The notes: generated by a model not told the origin, from the sequence alone. Numbered from the stretch's first letter, positions 8,884-18,140 are shown. The stretch: DNA of 64,000 nucleotides from Polymorphum gilvum SL003B-26A1 (GCF_000192745.1 NC_015259.1:557001-621000), one strand, 5' to 3'. Numbers and translations are program-made.

Positions 8884-10260
8884 CTAGGCGGGATCCGGGT
8901 AGGGCAGGCGCAGTTCAAAACAGGCGCCCCTGGTGCTCGGGGCAAGGGTCAGGTCGCCGCCATGGGCTTCGGCCGCCTCGCGCGCGATCGCCAGGCCGAG
9001 GCCGCAGCCCCGGCTTGCGGTAACGGAGCTGCGGTAGAAGCGCTCGAAGATCCTGGGCGCGTCTTCCGCCGGGATCCCCGGTCCCTGGTCGCATACGGTG
9101 ATGAAGGCTGCCTGGTCGCGGAAATCCATCACGACCAGCACCTCGTCCCCGGGCGACGAGCCGTGGACGACGGCGTTGTCGATCAGGTTTTCCAGAGCCT
9201 CCTCCAGCAGCAGGTCGTCGCCGCGTATGGGGCGCGGCGCGCCCCGCACGTCCAGGGCGATGCCGATGTCCCGCCGGACCGAGCGCTCGAAATGCCGACC
9301 CGCCACCGTCTTGACCAAAGCTTCCAGGTCGACCGGATCGCTTTTCGCCAGCAGCGAACGGCCCCTGATGCGTTCGATCGACAGCAGTTGCTGGGTCAGC
9401 CGGCCGGTCTGGCGCGCGGTCGTCGCCAGCACCTCGACGCGGGCGCGCAGCGACGCCTCGTCGGGCGCCGTCGTCGCAGCCTCCGCCTGCGCCTGGATGG
9501 CGGCGACCGGATTGCGCAGCTGATGGGCGGCGTCGGAAATGAACCGCTCGCGCAGCGCGAAGGCTTCGGCGAGGCGGGAGAACAGGGAATTCATCGCGGC
9601 GACGAGGCTACGGACCTCGGTGGGCACCGGGCGCCGGATCGGGCTGAGGTCGTCGGGGCTGCGCCGGTTGACCGCCTCGCGCAGATCGTCCAGCGGCCGG
9701 AGGCCGCGCGAGATGGCGACCGAGACCAGCAGCGCCGCCGTCGCGATCAGCAGGGCCATCAGGGTCAGCGACTGGGCGAGCAGCGAGCGGGTGAGTGCCT
9801 CGCGCTGCCTGACGGTTTGCCAGACCTTGACCGTCACCCAGCCGCCGAAGCGCGGTTCGGCGAGGAACTCGCGCAGCACGACCGCGCGCACCGGCCGCTC
9901 GTCCGTCACGGAATCGTAGAACACCGGCTGGCCGCCGCCGACCTCGACACCGGGCGGCACCGGCGGCGGATCCGAATAGCCGGTGAAGAAGCGGCCGCCC
10001 GGGCCGGAGACCTGATAGTAGACCGGATCGCCGAGCGCCTTGGTGAGGGAATCCAGCAGTTGCTCGGCCAGGATGTCGCCTTCGTTCATGACCACATCAC
10101 GCGAGATGGTCAACGCCACCGTCAGCAGGGTGTTGTCGTAGACGGTCCTAGCCAGTTGCTCGGCCATGACGAAGCGGACCACGGCGGCGATCCCTGCGAC
10201 CACGATCAGCGGAATGATGATCAGCAGGAACAGGCGCTTGCGAAGCGACAGGATCCTCAT
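8884..10260 (-). CDS. tctE: Sensor histidine kinase, TctE-like
   Basis: A 458-residue membrane kinase. A first transmembrane helix at about residues 9-31, a periplasmic sensor of about 130 residues and a second helix near 164-186 are followed by a HAMP linker. The H-box SDAAHQLRNPVAAIQ is near residue 240. The N-box NLIDNAVVHG and the ATP-lid glycines DQGPGIP and GCGLGLAIA close the protein. TctE proteins sense tricarboxylates and control TTT transporters; the name is supported by the TTT genes across the divergent promoter. The start overlaps the regulator stop (ATGA), so the pair is co-translated. The true ligand is unknown. Confidence 0.85.
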   Translation of the reverse strand: MRILSLRKRLFLLIIIPLIVVAGIAAVVRFVMAEQLARTVYDNTLLTVALTISRDVVMNEGDILAEQLLDSLTKALGDPVYYQVSGPGGRFFTGYSDPPPVPPGVEVGGGQPVFYDSVTDERPVRAVVLREFLAEPRFGGWVTVKVWQTVRQREALTRSLLAQSLTLMALLIATAALLVSVAISRGLRPLDDLREAVNRRSPDDLSPIRRPVPTEVRSLVAAMNSLFSRLAEAFALRERFISDAAHQLRNPVAAIQAQAEAATTAPDEASLRARVEVLATTARQTGRLTQQLLSIERIRGRSLLAKSDPVDLEALVKTVAGRHFERSVRRDIGIALDVRGAPRPIRGDDLLLEEALENLIDNAVVHGSSPGDEVLVVMDFRDQAAFITVCDQGPGIPAEDAPRIFERFYRSSVTASRGCGLGLAIAREAAEAHGGDLTLAPSTRGACFELRLPYPDPA

Positions 10261-10928
10261 GCGCGGCTGTCGTCGAGGAGATAGCCGAGGCCGCGCGCGG
10301 TGCGGATCTCGACGCCAGTGTCGTGCAGCTTGCGGCGCAGGCGCGAGACCAGGAGCTCGACCGCGTTCGGCTCGATGTCCGAGCCGCTGCCGTAGAGCGT
10401 CTCGGCGATGGTTTCCTTGGTCACCACCCGGCCGGCGTTGTCCAGGAGGCACTCGAACAGCGCCATTTCGCGGCGCGGCAGGTCGAGCGTGCCACGCGTG
10501 CCGCACAGCTTGCGGGCGGCGCGGTTGTAGGTCAGCGATCCGATCACTTCCTCGACCGGCTTGAGAGTCTGTCGGCGCCGCGACAGCGCCCGGATGCGGG
10601 CCAGCAGCTCGGCCATGTCGAACGGCTTGACGAGGTAGTCGTCCGCTCCCGCGTCCAGGCCGGCGACCTTGTCGCCGGTGTCGCCGCGGGCGGTGAGAAT
10701 CAGCACCGGCATCGCGCTTTTCCGCAACCTCAGATTGCGGACGACCTGCAGGCCGCTCATCCCCGGCAGGTTGACATCGACGATCGCGAGATCCGCGCCC
10801 TGGGTTGCGAGGAAGCGGTCGGCATCCTCGCCGTTGTTCAGTACGTCGACGGCATGCCCTTGATCCAAAAGCGCATTCTCAATTCCGCGGCAGAGATTCC
10901 GGTTGTCTTCGACCAGGGCGATCCGCAT
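10257..10928 (-). CDS. tctD: Response regulator, OmpR family, TctD-like
   Basis: A 223-residue regulator. The receiver domain has the acidic pair VEDN at its N-terminus, the phosphoacceptor Asp51 in AIVDVNLPG, and the lysine in YLVKPFD. The C-terminal half is a winged-helix OmpR-type DNA-binding domain ending RTARGLGYLLDD. I chose the ATG at 10928 because the protein then starts MRIALVEDN, as the family does. It is expressed ahead of the kinase gene with a 4-nt overlap. It is divergent from tctC across 165 bp, so it most likely binds there and activates the TTT operon. Confidence 0.88.
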   Translation of the reverse strand: MRIALVEDNRNLCRGIENALLDQGHAVDVLNNGEDADRFLATQGADLAIVDVNLPGMSGLQVVRNLRLRKSAMPVLILTARGDTGDKVAGLDAGADDYLVKPFDMAELLARIRALSRRRQTLKPVEEVIGSLTYNRAARKLCGTRGTLDLPRREMALFECLLDNAGRVVTKETIAETLYGSGSDIEPNAVELLVSRLRRKLHDTGVEIRTARGLGYLLDDSRA

Positions 10929-10937
10929 TTTCTTCCT

Positions 10938-10966
10938 CTGACAGGTTCCGGACAGAAAACTACAAT
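10938..10966 (+). promoter_or_regulatory. Probable sigma-70 promoter of tctC
   Basis: CTGACA at 10938-10943 and TACAAT at 10961-10966 are separated by exactly 17 bases; each hexamer matches five of six consensus positions. Transcription would start near 10973 and leave a leader of about 120 nt before tctC. An almost perfect 16-bp palindrome, AACCGCCTCGGCGGTT (10984-10999), lies just past the predicted start and could be an operator or a small leader hairpin. Confidence 0.5.
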
Positions 10967-11093
10967 AAAGTCGCACCCCTTGAAACCGCCTCGGCGGTTC
11001 TGTGAGCCTGCGTTCCATCCACTCTGCTCCTGCCGGAATGAGTGTTCACGTCCGGCTGGCAACAGAGTATAAGGGGTTTGGGAGGACTACTTT

Positions 11094-12200
11094 ATGAAAA
11101 CTTACCTCAACATGACGCGCCGCAGTGCGCTCGGCGTCGTTGCCGCCGGTATTGCGGGCGTGCTCGTCAGCGCGCCCGCCTCGGCTGACGTTTCCTTTGC
11201 CGGCAAGACGATCGAATGGATCGTACCGTTCTCGCCGGGCGGCGGGTCGGGCACGATGGCTGCCTTCATGGCGCCATTCCTGACCAAGTACCTGCCGGGT
11301 AATCCGACCGTGACCCTGGTCTACGAGCCGGGCGGCGGCTCGATCAAGGGCTCGAACATGTTCGCGGCCGTCGCCAAGCCGGACGGACTGACGATCCTGG
11401 TCACCTCCGGCTCGACCCAGTTCCCGTATCTGCTCGGCGATCCGCGCGTGCGCTACGAATATGCCGACTGGCACATCGCGATGGCCGGTCCGACCGGCGG
11501 CGTCGTCTACACCAGCCCGTCGACCGGCGTGACCTCGCCCGACGACATCGGCAAGCTCGTCGGGCAGAAGCTCGTCTACGCCAGCCAGGGCGCCACCTCG
11601 CTCGACCTCGTGCCGCTGATGGGCTTCCGCCTGATGGGCCTCGATGTGCAGCACGTGTTCGGCTTCAAGGGCCGCGCCGACGGTCGCCTCGCCTTCGAGC
11701 GCGGCGAGACCAACATCGACTACCAGACCTCGTCGGCCTACCTGAAGAACGTCCAGCCGCTGGTTGCCGAGGGTAAGGCGATCCCGCTGTTCTCCTGGGG
11801 CGTGCTCGACGAGGACGGCAACCCGATCCGCGACCCGAACTTCCCGGACATCCCGCACTTCGCCGAGGCCTACGAAAAGCTGACCGGCAAGACGCCGTCC
11901 GGACCGGAATACGACGCCTACTTCGCCTTCTTCACCGCCGGCTTCCCGGCCCAGAAGATGGTGTTCCTGCCCAAGGGCACGCCGCAGGAGATCGTCGACG
12001 CCTACCAGGCCGCCTTCGAGGCCATGAAGGACGATCCGGAGTTCCAGGCGAACGCCGCGTCGGCCGTGGGCGAATACGGCCACGTCACCGGCAAGGCCGC
12101 GGACGCGCTGTTCGAGAAGGGCACCGTGATCGCGCCCGAACTGCGCAAGCAGGTGGTCGACATGCTGACCAGCGAATACGGCGTCAAGCTGGGCGAATGA
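11094..12200 (+). CDS. tctC: TTT transporter substrate-binding protein (TctC/Bug family)
   Basis: A 368-residue periplasmic receptor. The N-terminus (TRRSALGVVAAG, cleavage after ASA) is a signal peptide with a twin-arginine flavour. The mature protein starts with the Bug-family pattern IEWIVPFSPGGGSG, contains YEPGGGSIKGSNM, and ends with the usual helical segment. A strong GGGAGGA ribosome site precedes the ATG. It binds a small carboxylate and delivers it to the fused TctAB. At 368 residues it is longer than the roughly 320 typical of Bug proteins, with an insertion in the second half. The ligand is not predictable from sequence alone, but the downstream enzymes suggest a tricarboxylate-like acid. 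Confidence 0.85.
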   Translation: MKTYLNMTRRSALGVVAAGIAGVLVSAPASADVSFAGKTIEWIVPFSPGGGSGTMAAFMAPFLTKYLPGNPTVTLVYEPGGGSIKGSNMFAAVAKPDGLTILVTSGSTQFPYLLGDPRVRYEYADWHIAMAGPTGGVVYTSPSTGVTSPDDIGKLVGQKLVYASQGATSLDLVPLMGFRLMGLDVQHVFGFKGRADGRLAFERGETNIDYQTSSAYLKNVQPLVAEGKAIPLFSWGVLDEDGNPIRDPNFPDIPHFAEAYEKLTGKTPSGPEYDAYFAFFTAGFPAQKMVFLPKGTPQEIVDAYQAAFEAMKDDPEFQANAASAVGEYGHVTGKAADALFEKGTVIAPELRKQVVDMLTSEYGVKLGE

Positions 12201-12252
12201 TGCTCCGCGCCAGGTGGCTTTAACCCAGGCACCTGCACCCAGTGACTGACAT

Positions 12253-12276
12253 GGGGACGGCTTTCGAGCCGTCCCC
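12253..12276 (+). promoter_or_regulatory. Perfect hairpin with UUCG loop between tctC and tctAB
   Basis: Ten perfectly paired bases (12253-12262 with 12267-12276) close a TTCG tetraloop, one of the most stable RNA loops known. No T-run follows, so full termination is unlikely. It sits 52 bases after the tctC stop and 40 before tctAB, a typical place for a 3' stabiliser that keeps binding-protein mRNA in excess over permease mRNA. Confidence 0.65.
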
Positions 12277-12315
12277 ACCCGATATCCTGACGAACGAAAA
12301 CGATCGGATGTAACC

Positions 12316-14289
12316 GTGGTCGAAGTCTTCTTTGCCGCGCTCGCAGACCTGTTGTCCGTGCAGCACCTGCTTTACATGCTCGTCGGCGTCCTCGTCGGCC
12401 TGTGTGTCGGCATCTTTCCGGGTCTTGGCGGCATTGCCGGCCTGTCGCTGCTGGTGCCGTTCCTGTTCGGCCTGGACAACGTTTCCGCACTCGCCATGCT
12501 GATCGGCCTGGTCGCCGTCATCCCGACATCTGACACGTTCTCCTCCGTCCTCATGGGCATTCCCGGATCGTCCGCCTCGCAGGCGACCGTGCTCGACGGT
12601 TTCCCGCTGGCCAAGAACGGCGAGGCTGCCCGGGCGCTGTCCGCGGCCTTCATCTCGTCGCTGTTCGGCGGCGTCGTCGGGGCCATCATCCTGACCGGCT
12701 TCGTGCTGATCGCCCGCCCGCTGATCCTTATGTTCGGATCCGCCGAACTGTTCATGCTGTCGCTGTTCGGCCTGTCGATGGTCGCCGTGCTTGCCGGCCG
12801 CAGCCTGCCGAAGGGGCTGGCCGCCTGCGCGCTCGGCCTCGGCATCGGATCGCTCGGCGGTGCGCCGGCGACCGGCGAATTCCGCATGGTCTACGACATC
12901 CACTATCTCTACGACGGCATTCCGCTGGTGATCGTCGGCCTCGGCCTGTTCGCCATCCCCGAGATCGTCGACTTGCTGCGCGCCGACCGCTCGATCGCTC
13001 AGGGCGCGCGCATCGGCACGGGCTGGTTCAAGGGCATCCGCGACTGGTGGGCGAACCTGTTCCTCAGCGTCCGCTGCGCGGGGCTCGGCTGCCTTATCGG
13101 CGCCATTCCCGGCCTCGGCGGTTCGGTGGTCGACTGGATCGCCTACGGCCATGCGGTGCAGACGACGAAGGACACCTCCAGGTTCGGCAAGGGCGACATC
13201 CGCGGCGTGATCGCGCCGGAAAGCTCCAACAACGCCATGCAGGGCGGCGCCATGCTGCCGACGCTGATGTTCGGCATCCCCGGCTCGGGCGCGATGGCGG
13301 TGTTCCTCGGCGGCATGGCCCTGGTCGGCCTCGAGCCCGGTCCATCGATGGTCGGCGCCGATCTCAACGTCACCTATGCGGTCATCTGGTCGCTGGCCAT
13401 CGCCAACATCATGGGCGCGGGCTTGTGCATCATGCTGGCGCAGCCGATCTCGCGGCTGACGCTGATCCCGTTCCAGTTGCTTGCCCCGTTTATGATCGTG
13501 GTGGTGTGCTTTGCCGCCTTCCAGGCGACCCGGGCGCTTGAAGACCTGATCGCGCTGCTGCTGCTGGGAATGATCGGTATCCTGATGAAGCGGTTCGGCT
13601 GGCCGCGGCCGGCGCTGCTGATCGGCTTCGTGCTGGCGCCGCAGGCGGAAAACTACTTCTATCAGGCCGTTCAGTTCTACGGCTTCGACTTCATCAGCAG
13701 GCCGGGCGTCATCGTCATCGGCATCCTGACGATCATCTCCGTCGCCATCGGCCTGCGCAACCGGGTCGACGACAGCGGGTCCGACTCGGTCGCGGCCCAT
13801 GCCGGCGGCAACCTGTCCAGGCGGATGCCGCAGATCCTGTTCGCGCTGTTCGTCGCAGGCCTCTTCCTCACCGCCCTGATCGACTCGATGGAGCATTCGT
13901 TCCTCGGCGGCATCTTCACGATGGGCTCGTCGATCATCGGTCTCGCGCTGACCCTCATCCTCGTCGTCACGCTGGTCGTCAGCCAGCAGGGCCACGCCTC
14001 GCTGTTCGATACCGAGGCCGAGAGGGGCACGGGACGACGCGGATTGTGGGAGGGGCTGTTGTGGATCACCGGCCTGGTCGCGCTGTCGGCGCTGGTCGGC
14101 TTCTACCTGGCGATGCTGGCGTTCTTCCCGCTGTTCCTGCGCGTTCGGGCCAGGGCGAGCTGGCTCAAGACCGCGATCCTCACCATCGGCATCGCCGTCT
14201 TCATCCTGGTGCTGGCCAACGCCCTGTCGCTGAACTTCCCGCGCGGCCTGCTGCAGGATGCCTACGACCTGCCCTGGCCGTTCCGGTGA
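12316..14289 (+). CDS. tctA: TTT transporter fused large and small permease (TctA-TctB)
   Basis: A 657-residue inner-membrane protein. Residues 1 to about 500 are TctA, with the family signatures GIFPGLGG near residue 33, PSSASQATVLDGFPLA, and the repeated-motif pair IGAIPGLGG and MFGIPGSGAMAVFLGG. Residues from about 510 match the four-helix TctB subunit that is normally a separate gene of about 150 residues. The start is a GTG at 12316. It imports the ligand of TctC, probably by sodium or proton symport. The fused gene is in the same operon as tctC and is followed seven bases later by a dehydrogenase gene. Confidence 0.85.
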   Translation: MVEVFFAALADLLSVQHLLYMLVGVLVGLCVGIFPGLGGIAGLSLLVPFLFGLDNVSALAMLIGLVAVIPTSDTFSSVLMGIPGSSASQATVLDGFPLAKNGEAARALSAAFISSLFGGVVGAIILTGFVLIARPLILMFGSAELFMLSLFGLSMVAVLAGRSLPKGLAACALGLGIGSLGGAPATGEFRMVYDIHYLYDGIPLVIVGLGLFAIPEIVDLLRADRSIAQGARIGTGWFKGIRDWWANLFLSVRCAGLGCLIGAIPGLGGSVVDWIAYGHAVQTTKDTSRFGKGDIRGVIAPESSNNAMQGGAMLPTLMFGIPGSGAMAVFLGGMALVGLEPGPSMVGADLNVTYAVIWSLAIANIMGAGLCIMLAQPISRLTLIPFQLLAPFMIVVVCFAAFQATRALEDLIALLLLGMIGILMKRFGWPRPALLIGFVLAPQAENYFYQAVQFYGFDFISRPGVIVIGILTIISVAIGLRNRVDDSGSDSVAAHAGGNLSRRMPQILFALFVAGLFLTALIDSMEHSFLGGIFTMGSSIIGLALTLILVVTLVVSQQGHASLFDTEAERGTGRRGLWEGLLWITGLVALSALVGFYLAMLAFFPLFLRVRARASWLKTAILTIGIAVFILVLANALSLNFPRGLLQDAYDLPWPFR

Positions 14290-14296
14290 GCCGATC

Positions 14297-15352
14297 ATGG
14301 ACCTTCTCGTTCTCCCGGGCGACGGCATCGGCCCGGAAATCACCGATGCCACGGTCCGCGTGCTGCGCACGGCCGACACGCGCTTCCGGCTGGGCCTCAG
14401 CCTGTCGGAGGACCGGATCGGCCTTGCAGCGCTGAAGGCCGAAGGCACCACCCTGCCGGAGCGCGTGCGCGAGCGCGCGCTGGCGGCCGATGGCGTGGTG
14501 CTGGGACCGGTCTCGCACAATGAATATCCGCCGGTCGCGCAGGGCGGCATCAATCCGTCGGGCGCCCTGCGCAAGCAGATGCAGCTTTACGCCAACATCC
14601 GCCCGGCCCGGTCGCGGCCGGGGCTGCCGACGCCGATCGCCCGGCCGGTCGATCTCGTCGTCATGCGCGAGAACCTGGAAGGCTTCTACGCCGACCGCAC
14701 CATGTTCGCCGGCGGCGGCGAGTTCATGCCGGTACCCGGCGTCGCGCTGGCCATGCGCAAGATCACGGCCGATGGATCGCGCCGCATTGCCGAGGCGGCC
14801 TTCGCCCTTGCTGCCACGCGGCCGGCGCGACGGGTGGCCGCGATCCACAAGCAGAACGTCATGCGCATGTCCGACGGCCTGTTCCTGGACGAGGTGCGGG
14901 CCGTCGCCAAGGCGTATCCGGACATCGCCTACGAGGAAGTCCTGGTCGATTCCGCCGCCGCGCTGCTGGTGCGCGCGCCGGAGCGCTTCGATGTGCTGGT
15001 GACGACCAACATGTTCGGCGACATCCTGTCGGATCTGGCCTCCGAACTGGCGGGCGGTCTCGGCCTTGCCGCATCGTTGAACCTCGGCGCCGATCATGCC
15101 GTAGCGCAGGCCCAGCACGGCTCGGCGCCGGACATCGCGGGAAAGGACCTCGCCAACCCGACCTCTTTGATCGTTTCGTCGGCCATGCTGCTGCGCCACC
15201 TCGGCGCCACCGCGGCTGCCGACGCGATCGAGGCTGCGATCGACGCCGCCCTTGCTCACCCCGAAACCCGCACCCGCGACCTCGGCGGCGCCCTCGGCAC
15301 CGCCGCCTTTGCCGATACGGTCTCCCGCCTCATCGAGGACATTGCACCATGA
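14297..15352 (+). CDS. Isocitrate/isopropylmalate dehydrogenase family enzyme
   Basis: A 351-residue NAD(P)- and metal-dependent decarboxylating dehydrogenase of 2-hydroxy acids with a beta-carboxylate. Visible motifs are LPGDGIGPEI at the N-terminus, the substrate loop SGALRKQMQLYANIRP, the region RENLEGFYADR, the lysine and asparagine of HKQNVM, TTNMFGDILSDL for the metal-binding aspartates, and HGSAPDIAGK. The family covers isopropylmalate, isocitrate, homoisocitrate, tartrate and malate-type substrates; the serine in the substrate loop does not by itself decide which. It is not next to leu genes, so leucine biosynthesis is unlikely. It overlaps the PrpF gene by 4 nt. I infer that it processes the acid brought in by the TTT transporter. 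Confidence 0.8.
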   Translation: MDLLVLPGDGIGPEITDATVRVLRTADTRFRLGLSLSEDRIGLAALKAEGTTLPERVRERALAADGVVLGPVSHNEYPPVAQGGINPSGALRKQMQLYANIRPARSRPGLPTPIARPVDLVVMRENLEGFYADRTMFAGGGEFMPVPGVALAMRKITADGSRRIAEAAFALAATRPARRVAAIHKQNVMRMSDGLFLDEVRAVAKAYPDIAYEEVLVDSAAALLVRAPERFDVLVTTNMFGDILSDLASELAGGLGLAASLNLGADHAVAQAQHGSAPDIAGKDLANPTSLIVSSAMLLRHLGATAAADAIEAAIDAALAHPETRTRDLGGALGTAAFADTVSRLIEDIAP

Positions 15353-16461
15353 CCCAGATCGCCATTCCCTATCACTTCCTGCGCGGCGGCAGCTCGCGCG
15401 GCCCCTATTTCAACCGGGCGGATCTGCCGCAGGATCTCGACACGCTGGCGAACGTGCTGGTCGCCGTCGTCGGCGCCGGCCACCCGCACAACATCGACGG
15501 CATCGGCGGCGGCACGGCGGTGACCACCAAGGTCGCCATGCTCAGCCGCTCCGAAACGCCGGATGCGGACGTCGACTATTTCTTTGCCCAGGTGTCGGTC
15601 GAGGAGCCGCTGGTCGACTTCAAGCCGACCTGCGGCAACATCCTGTCGGGCGTCGGCCCGGCGGCCATCGAGATGGGCCTGGTCGAACCGCAGGGCGACA
15701 AGACGCGCGTGCGCATCCGCGCCGTCAACACCGGGGCCCGCGTCGAGGCGATCGTCGACACGCCGGACGGCAAGGTGAACTACGAGGGCGACACCGCCAT
15801 CGACGGCGTGCCCGGTACCGCCGCGCCGGTGTTCCTCAACTTCCTCGATGTCGTCGGCTCCAGCTGCGGCGCGCTGCTGCCGACCGGCAACCTGCGCGAC
15901 ACGATCGACGGCTATGAAGTCACCTGCATGGATGTCGCCATGCCGATGGTGATCGGGCGCGCCGCCGACTTCGGCATAACCGGCTACGAGACGGCGGCCG
16001 ACCTCGATGCCGACCGCGAGCTGATGGCGCGCATCGAGGCCGTCCGCCTCGAGGCGGGTCGGCGCATGGGCATGGGCGACGTTGCCAAGTCGGTAACGCC
16101 GAAGTTCGGCCTGATCGCACCGGCGCGCGACGGCGGCACCTTCGCGGCGCGCTACTTCATGCCGTGGAACTGCCATCCGACCATGGCCGTGACCGGCTCT
16201 CAGTGCCTCGCCTCCTGCGCTTTGACGCCCGGCACGGTGGCAGACGGCCTCGTCGCCACGCCGGAGGGCGTGCCGGCGCTGGTGCTGATCGAGCATCCGA
16301 TGGGGCAGATCGACGTCACCGTCGACTACGAGAACGGCCCCAACGGCTTCGAGCTGCGCTCCGCCGGCCTTGTGCGCACGGCGCGCCTGCTTGCGCGCGG
16401 CGAGGTGCTGGTGCCGGAGCGCGCCTTCACGGCCAAGACGGCGAAGACGGCAGGCGCATGA
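15349..16461 (+). CDS. PrpF-family isomerase/tautomerase
   Basis: A 370-residue cytosolic protein of the PrpF fold, which shifts double bonds in unsaturated di- and tricarboxylates. Known members act on 2-methylaconitate (PrpF) or 4-oxalomesaconate (GalD-type). The N-terminal HFLRGGSSRGPYF and the motif DFKPTCGNILSGVGPAAIE, with its catalytic-type cysteine, are diagnostic; SSCGALLPTGN in the second half matches the other active-site loop. No prpB, prpC or prpD lies nearby, so a methylcitrate-cycle role is not supported. Start and stop overlap both neighbours (ATGA), making it the central gene of a tightly coupled enzyme operon. Confidence 0.8.
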   Translation: MTQIAIPYHFLRGGSSRGPYFNRADLPQDLDTLANVLVAVVGAGHPHNIDGIGGGTAVTTKVAMLSRSETPDADVDYFFAQVSVEEPLVDFKPTCGNILSGVGPAAIEMGLVEPQGDKTRVRIRAVNTGARVEAIVDTPDGKVNYEGDTAIDGVPGTAAPVFLNFLDVVGSSCGALLPTGNLRDTIDGYEVTCMDVAMPMVIGRAADFGITGYETAADLDADRELMARIEAVRLEAGRRMGMGDVAKSVTPKFGLIAPARDGGTFAARYFMPWNCHPTMAVTGSQCLASCALTPGTVADGLVATPEGVPALVLIEHPMGQIDVTVDYENGPNGFELRSAGLVRTARLLARGEVLVPERAFTAKTAKTAGA

Positions 16462-18110
16462 GCGGACTGCACTGCTACGACGCCCTGGCGCGGGCGTTCC
16501 TGAACGAGGGCGTGCGCGCCTGCTTCGCCCTGCTCGGCGACGCCAACATGAACTTTGCCACCCGGCTGTCGGATGGCGGCTGCCGGATGATCTACGTGCG
16601 CCACGAGCACACGACCGTGTCGGCGGCGATGTCCTATGCCCGGGCGACCGGCGAGGTCGGGGTCGCCACCGTCACCTGCGGTCCGGGCCTGACGCAGACC
16701 ATGACGGCGCTCGCCGCCGCGGCGCGCGCCGGCATTCCGCTGGTCGTGTTCGCGGGCGAGGCGCCGATCTCGACCGCCTGGTACAACCAGGGCATCGACC
16801 AGGCGCCGTTCGTCACCGCCTGCGGCGCGGCCTATGTCGCCCTGCATCATCCGGCGCGCCTTGCGGTCGGCGTGCGTGATGCCTTCCTGCAGGCGAAGAC
16901 GGAAAACCGCCCGGTGGTGGTCGGCGTGCCATTCGACCTGCAGGACCAGCCGTGGACGGAGGCGGCGATGCCGGCGCCGTCCGGCGCCGTCCTGCCCAAG
17001 GCCTCGCCGATGCCGCCGCATCCCGATGATGTCCGTCGGGCCGCGGAGCTCGTGGCCGGATCGCGCAGGATCGTCGTCATCGGCGGCCGCGGCGCGCTGC
17101 TGGCCGACGCCGCACCGGCCTGCCGGGCGCTGGCCGAGGCCTGCGGCGGGCTGCTCGCCAACACGCTGCCGGCGCGCGGCCTGTTCGACGACGATCCCTT
17201 CAGCGTCGGCATCGCCGGCGGCTTTTCCTCGGACGTCGCCCGCGAGGCCTTCGCCGAGGCCGATCTGGTCATCGCCGTGGGCATGAGCCTGGCCGCCCAT
17301 GCCGCCGATGCCGGCCGGCTGTATCCCAGGGCCGCCGTCCTGCATGTCGACACCCGGCCGCGGGCGATCAGCCAGGGCCGCCTGGCCGCGACCCATCACC
17401 TGCGCGCCGACGCCCGCCTCGGCATCGAGGCGCTGACGTCCGCGCTGCCGCCGGCGCGGCCGGAGCGGTGGCGCTCGGACGACCTCGCCCGGGCGATCCG
17501 CGAACGGCCCGCCGACAGCACCGTCTTCCCGGCCAGGCCCGGCACGCTCGACCCGCGCGACGTGGTCAGGGCGCTCGACGCCGTGCTGCCGCGCGAGTGG
17601 GAATCGGTCAACTCGTCGGGGCACTGCTCCTATTTCACGGCGCACATGCGCGGGCGCCCGGCCGAGCGGTTCCATACGATCCGCGAGTTCGGTGCCATCG
17701 GCAACGGTCTCGCCTATGCGATCGGCGTCGCCGCCGCGCGGCCCGACACCAAGGTCGTGCTGTTCGACGGCGACGGCAGCCTGCTGATGCACGTGCAGGA
17801 ACTGGAGACGATCCACAGGCACGGGCTCGACATCCTGATCTGCGTGCTCAACGACGGCGCCTACGGTTCGGAGATCCACAAGCTGCGTTTCGAGGGGCTG
17901 TCGGATGCCGGCGCGGTGTTCGGCTACACCGATCTCGCCACGCTGGCGCGCGGCTTCGGCCTGGACGGGCGGCGGATCGACGACCTCGACGCGGTCGGCG
18001 AGATCGCCCTTGCCGCCGGACGTACCCGTTCCGCCGCGCTCTGGGACTTCCACGTCTCCGACGCGGTGGTGTCGCCGGTGATCCGTCGCTCCCATTCCGC
18101 AAAGCCCTGA
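16458..18110 (+). CDS. Thiamine diphosphate-dependent enzyme, acetolactate synthase-like
   Basis: A 550-residue ThDP enzyme with the three-domain order of the decarboxylase/ligase superfamily. The cofactor-activating glutamate is Glu50 in VRHEHTT. The central domain is FAD/nucleotide-fold-like (VIGGRGALLADAAP). The metal/ThDP motif GDGS starts near residue 438 and closes at LNDGAYGSE about 28 residues later. It could decarboxylate a 2-oxo acid or ligate two carbonyl units. No IlvN-type regulatory subunit is adjacent, which argues against branched-chain amino acid synthesis. In this operon it would act on the 2-oxo product of the preceding dehydrogenase; that is inference. Confidence 0.8.
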   Translation: MSGLHCYDALARAFLNEGVRACFALLGDANMNFATRLSDGGCRMIYVRHEHTTVSAAMSYARATGEVGVATVTCGPGLTQTMTALAAAARAGIPLVVFAGEAPISTAWYNQGIDQAPFVTACGAAYVALHHPARLAVGVRDAFLQAKTENRPVVVGVPFDLQDQPWTEAAMPAPSGAVLPKASPMPPHPDDVRRAAELVAGSRRIVVIGGRGALLADAAPACRALAEACGGLLANTLPARGLFDDDPFSVGIAGGFSSDVAREAFAEADLVIAVGMSLAAHAADAGRLYPRAAVLHVDTRPRAISQGRLAATHHLRADARLGIEALTSALPPARPERWRSDDLARAIRERPADSTVFPARPGTLDPRDVVRALDAVLPREWESVNSSGHCSYFTAHMRGRPAERFHTIREFGAIGNGLAYAIGVAAARPDTKVVLFDGDGSLLMHVQELETIHRHGLDILICVLNDGAYGSEIHKLRFEGLSDAGAVFGYTDLATLARGFGLDGRRIDDLDAVGEIALAAGRTRSAALWDFHVSDAVVSPVIRRSHSAKP

Positions 18111-18140
18111 TCCGCCCCGCTAGCCAGGATGCAGACCGCC

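Noticed and set aside
12220-14574. 784-codon open frame on the minus strand opposite tctAB
   Set aside because: Its translation is dominated by R, D, Q, H and E in low-complexity runs, as expected from the antisense of a GC-rich membrane-protein gene; tctAB on the other strand has clear family motifs.
15349-16461. Assignment of the PrpF-type gene to the methylcitrate cycle
   Set aside because: No prpB, prpC, prpD or acnD neighbours; the operon context is a TTT transporter with IPMDH- and ThDP-type enzymes.
16326-18095. 589-codon minus-strand frame opposite the ThDP enzyme gene
   Set aside because: No recognisable domain, composition of an antisense shadow, and no ribosome site.
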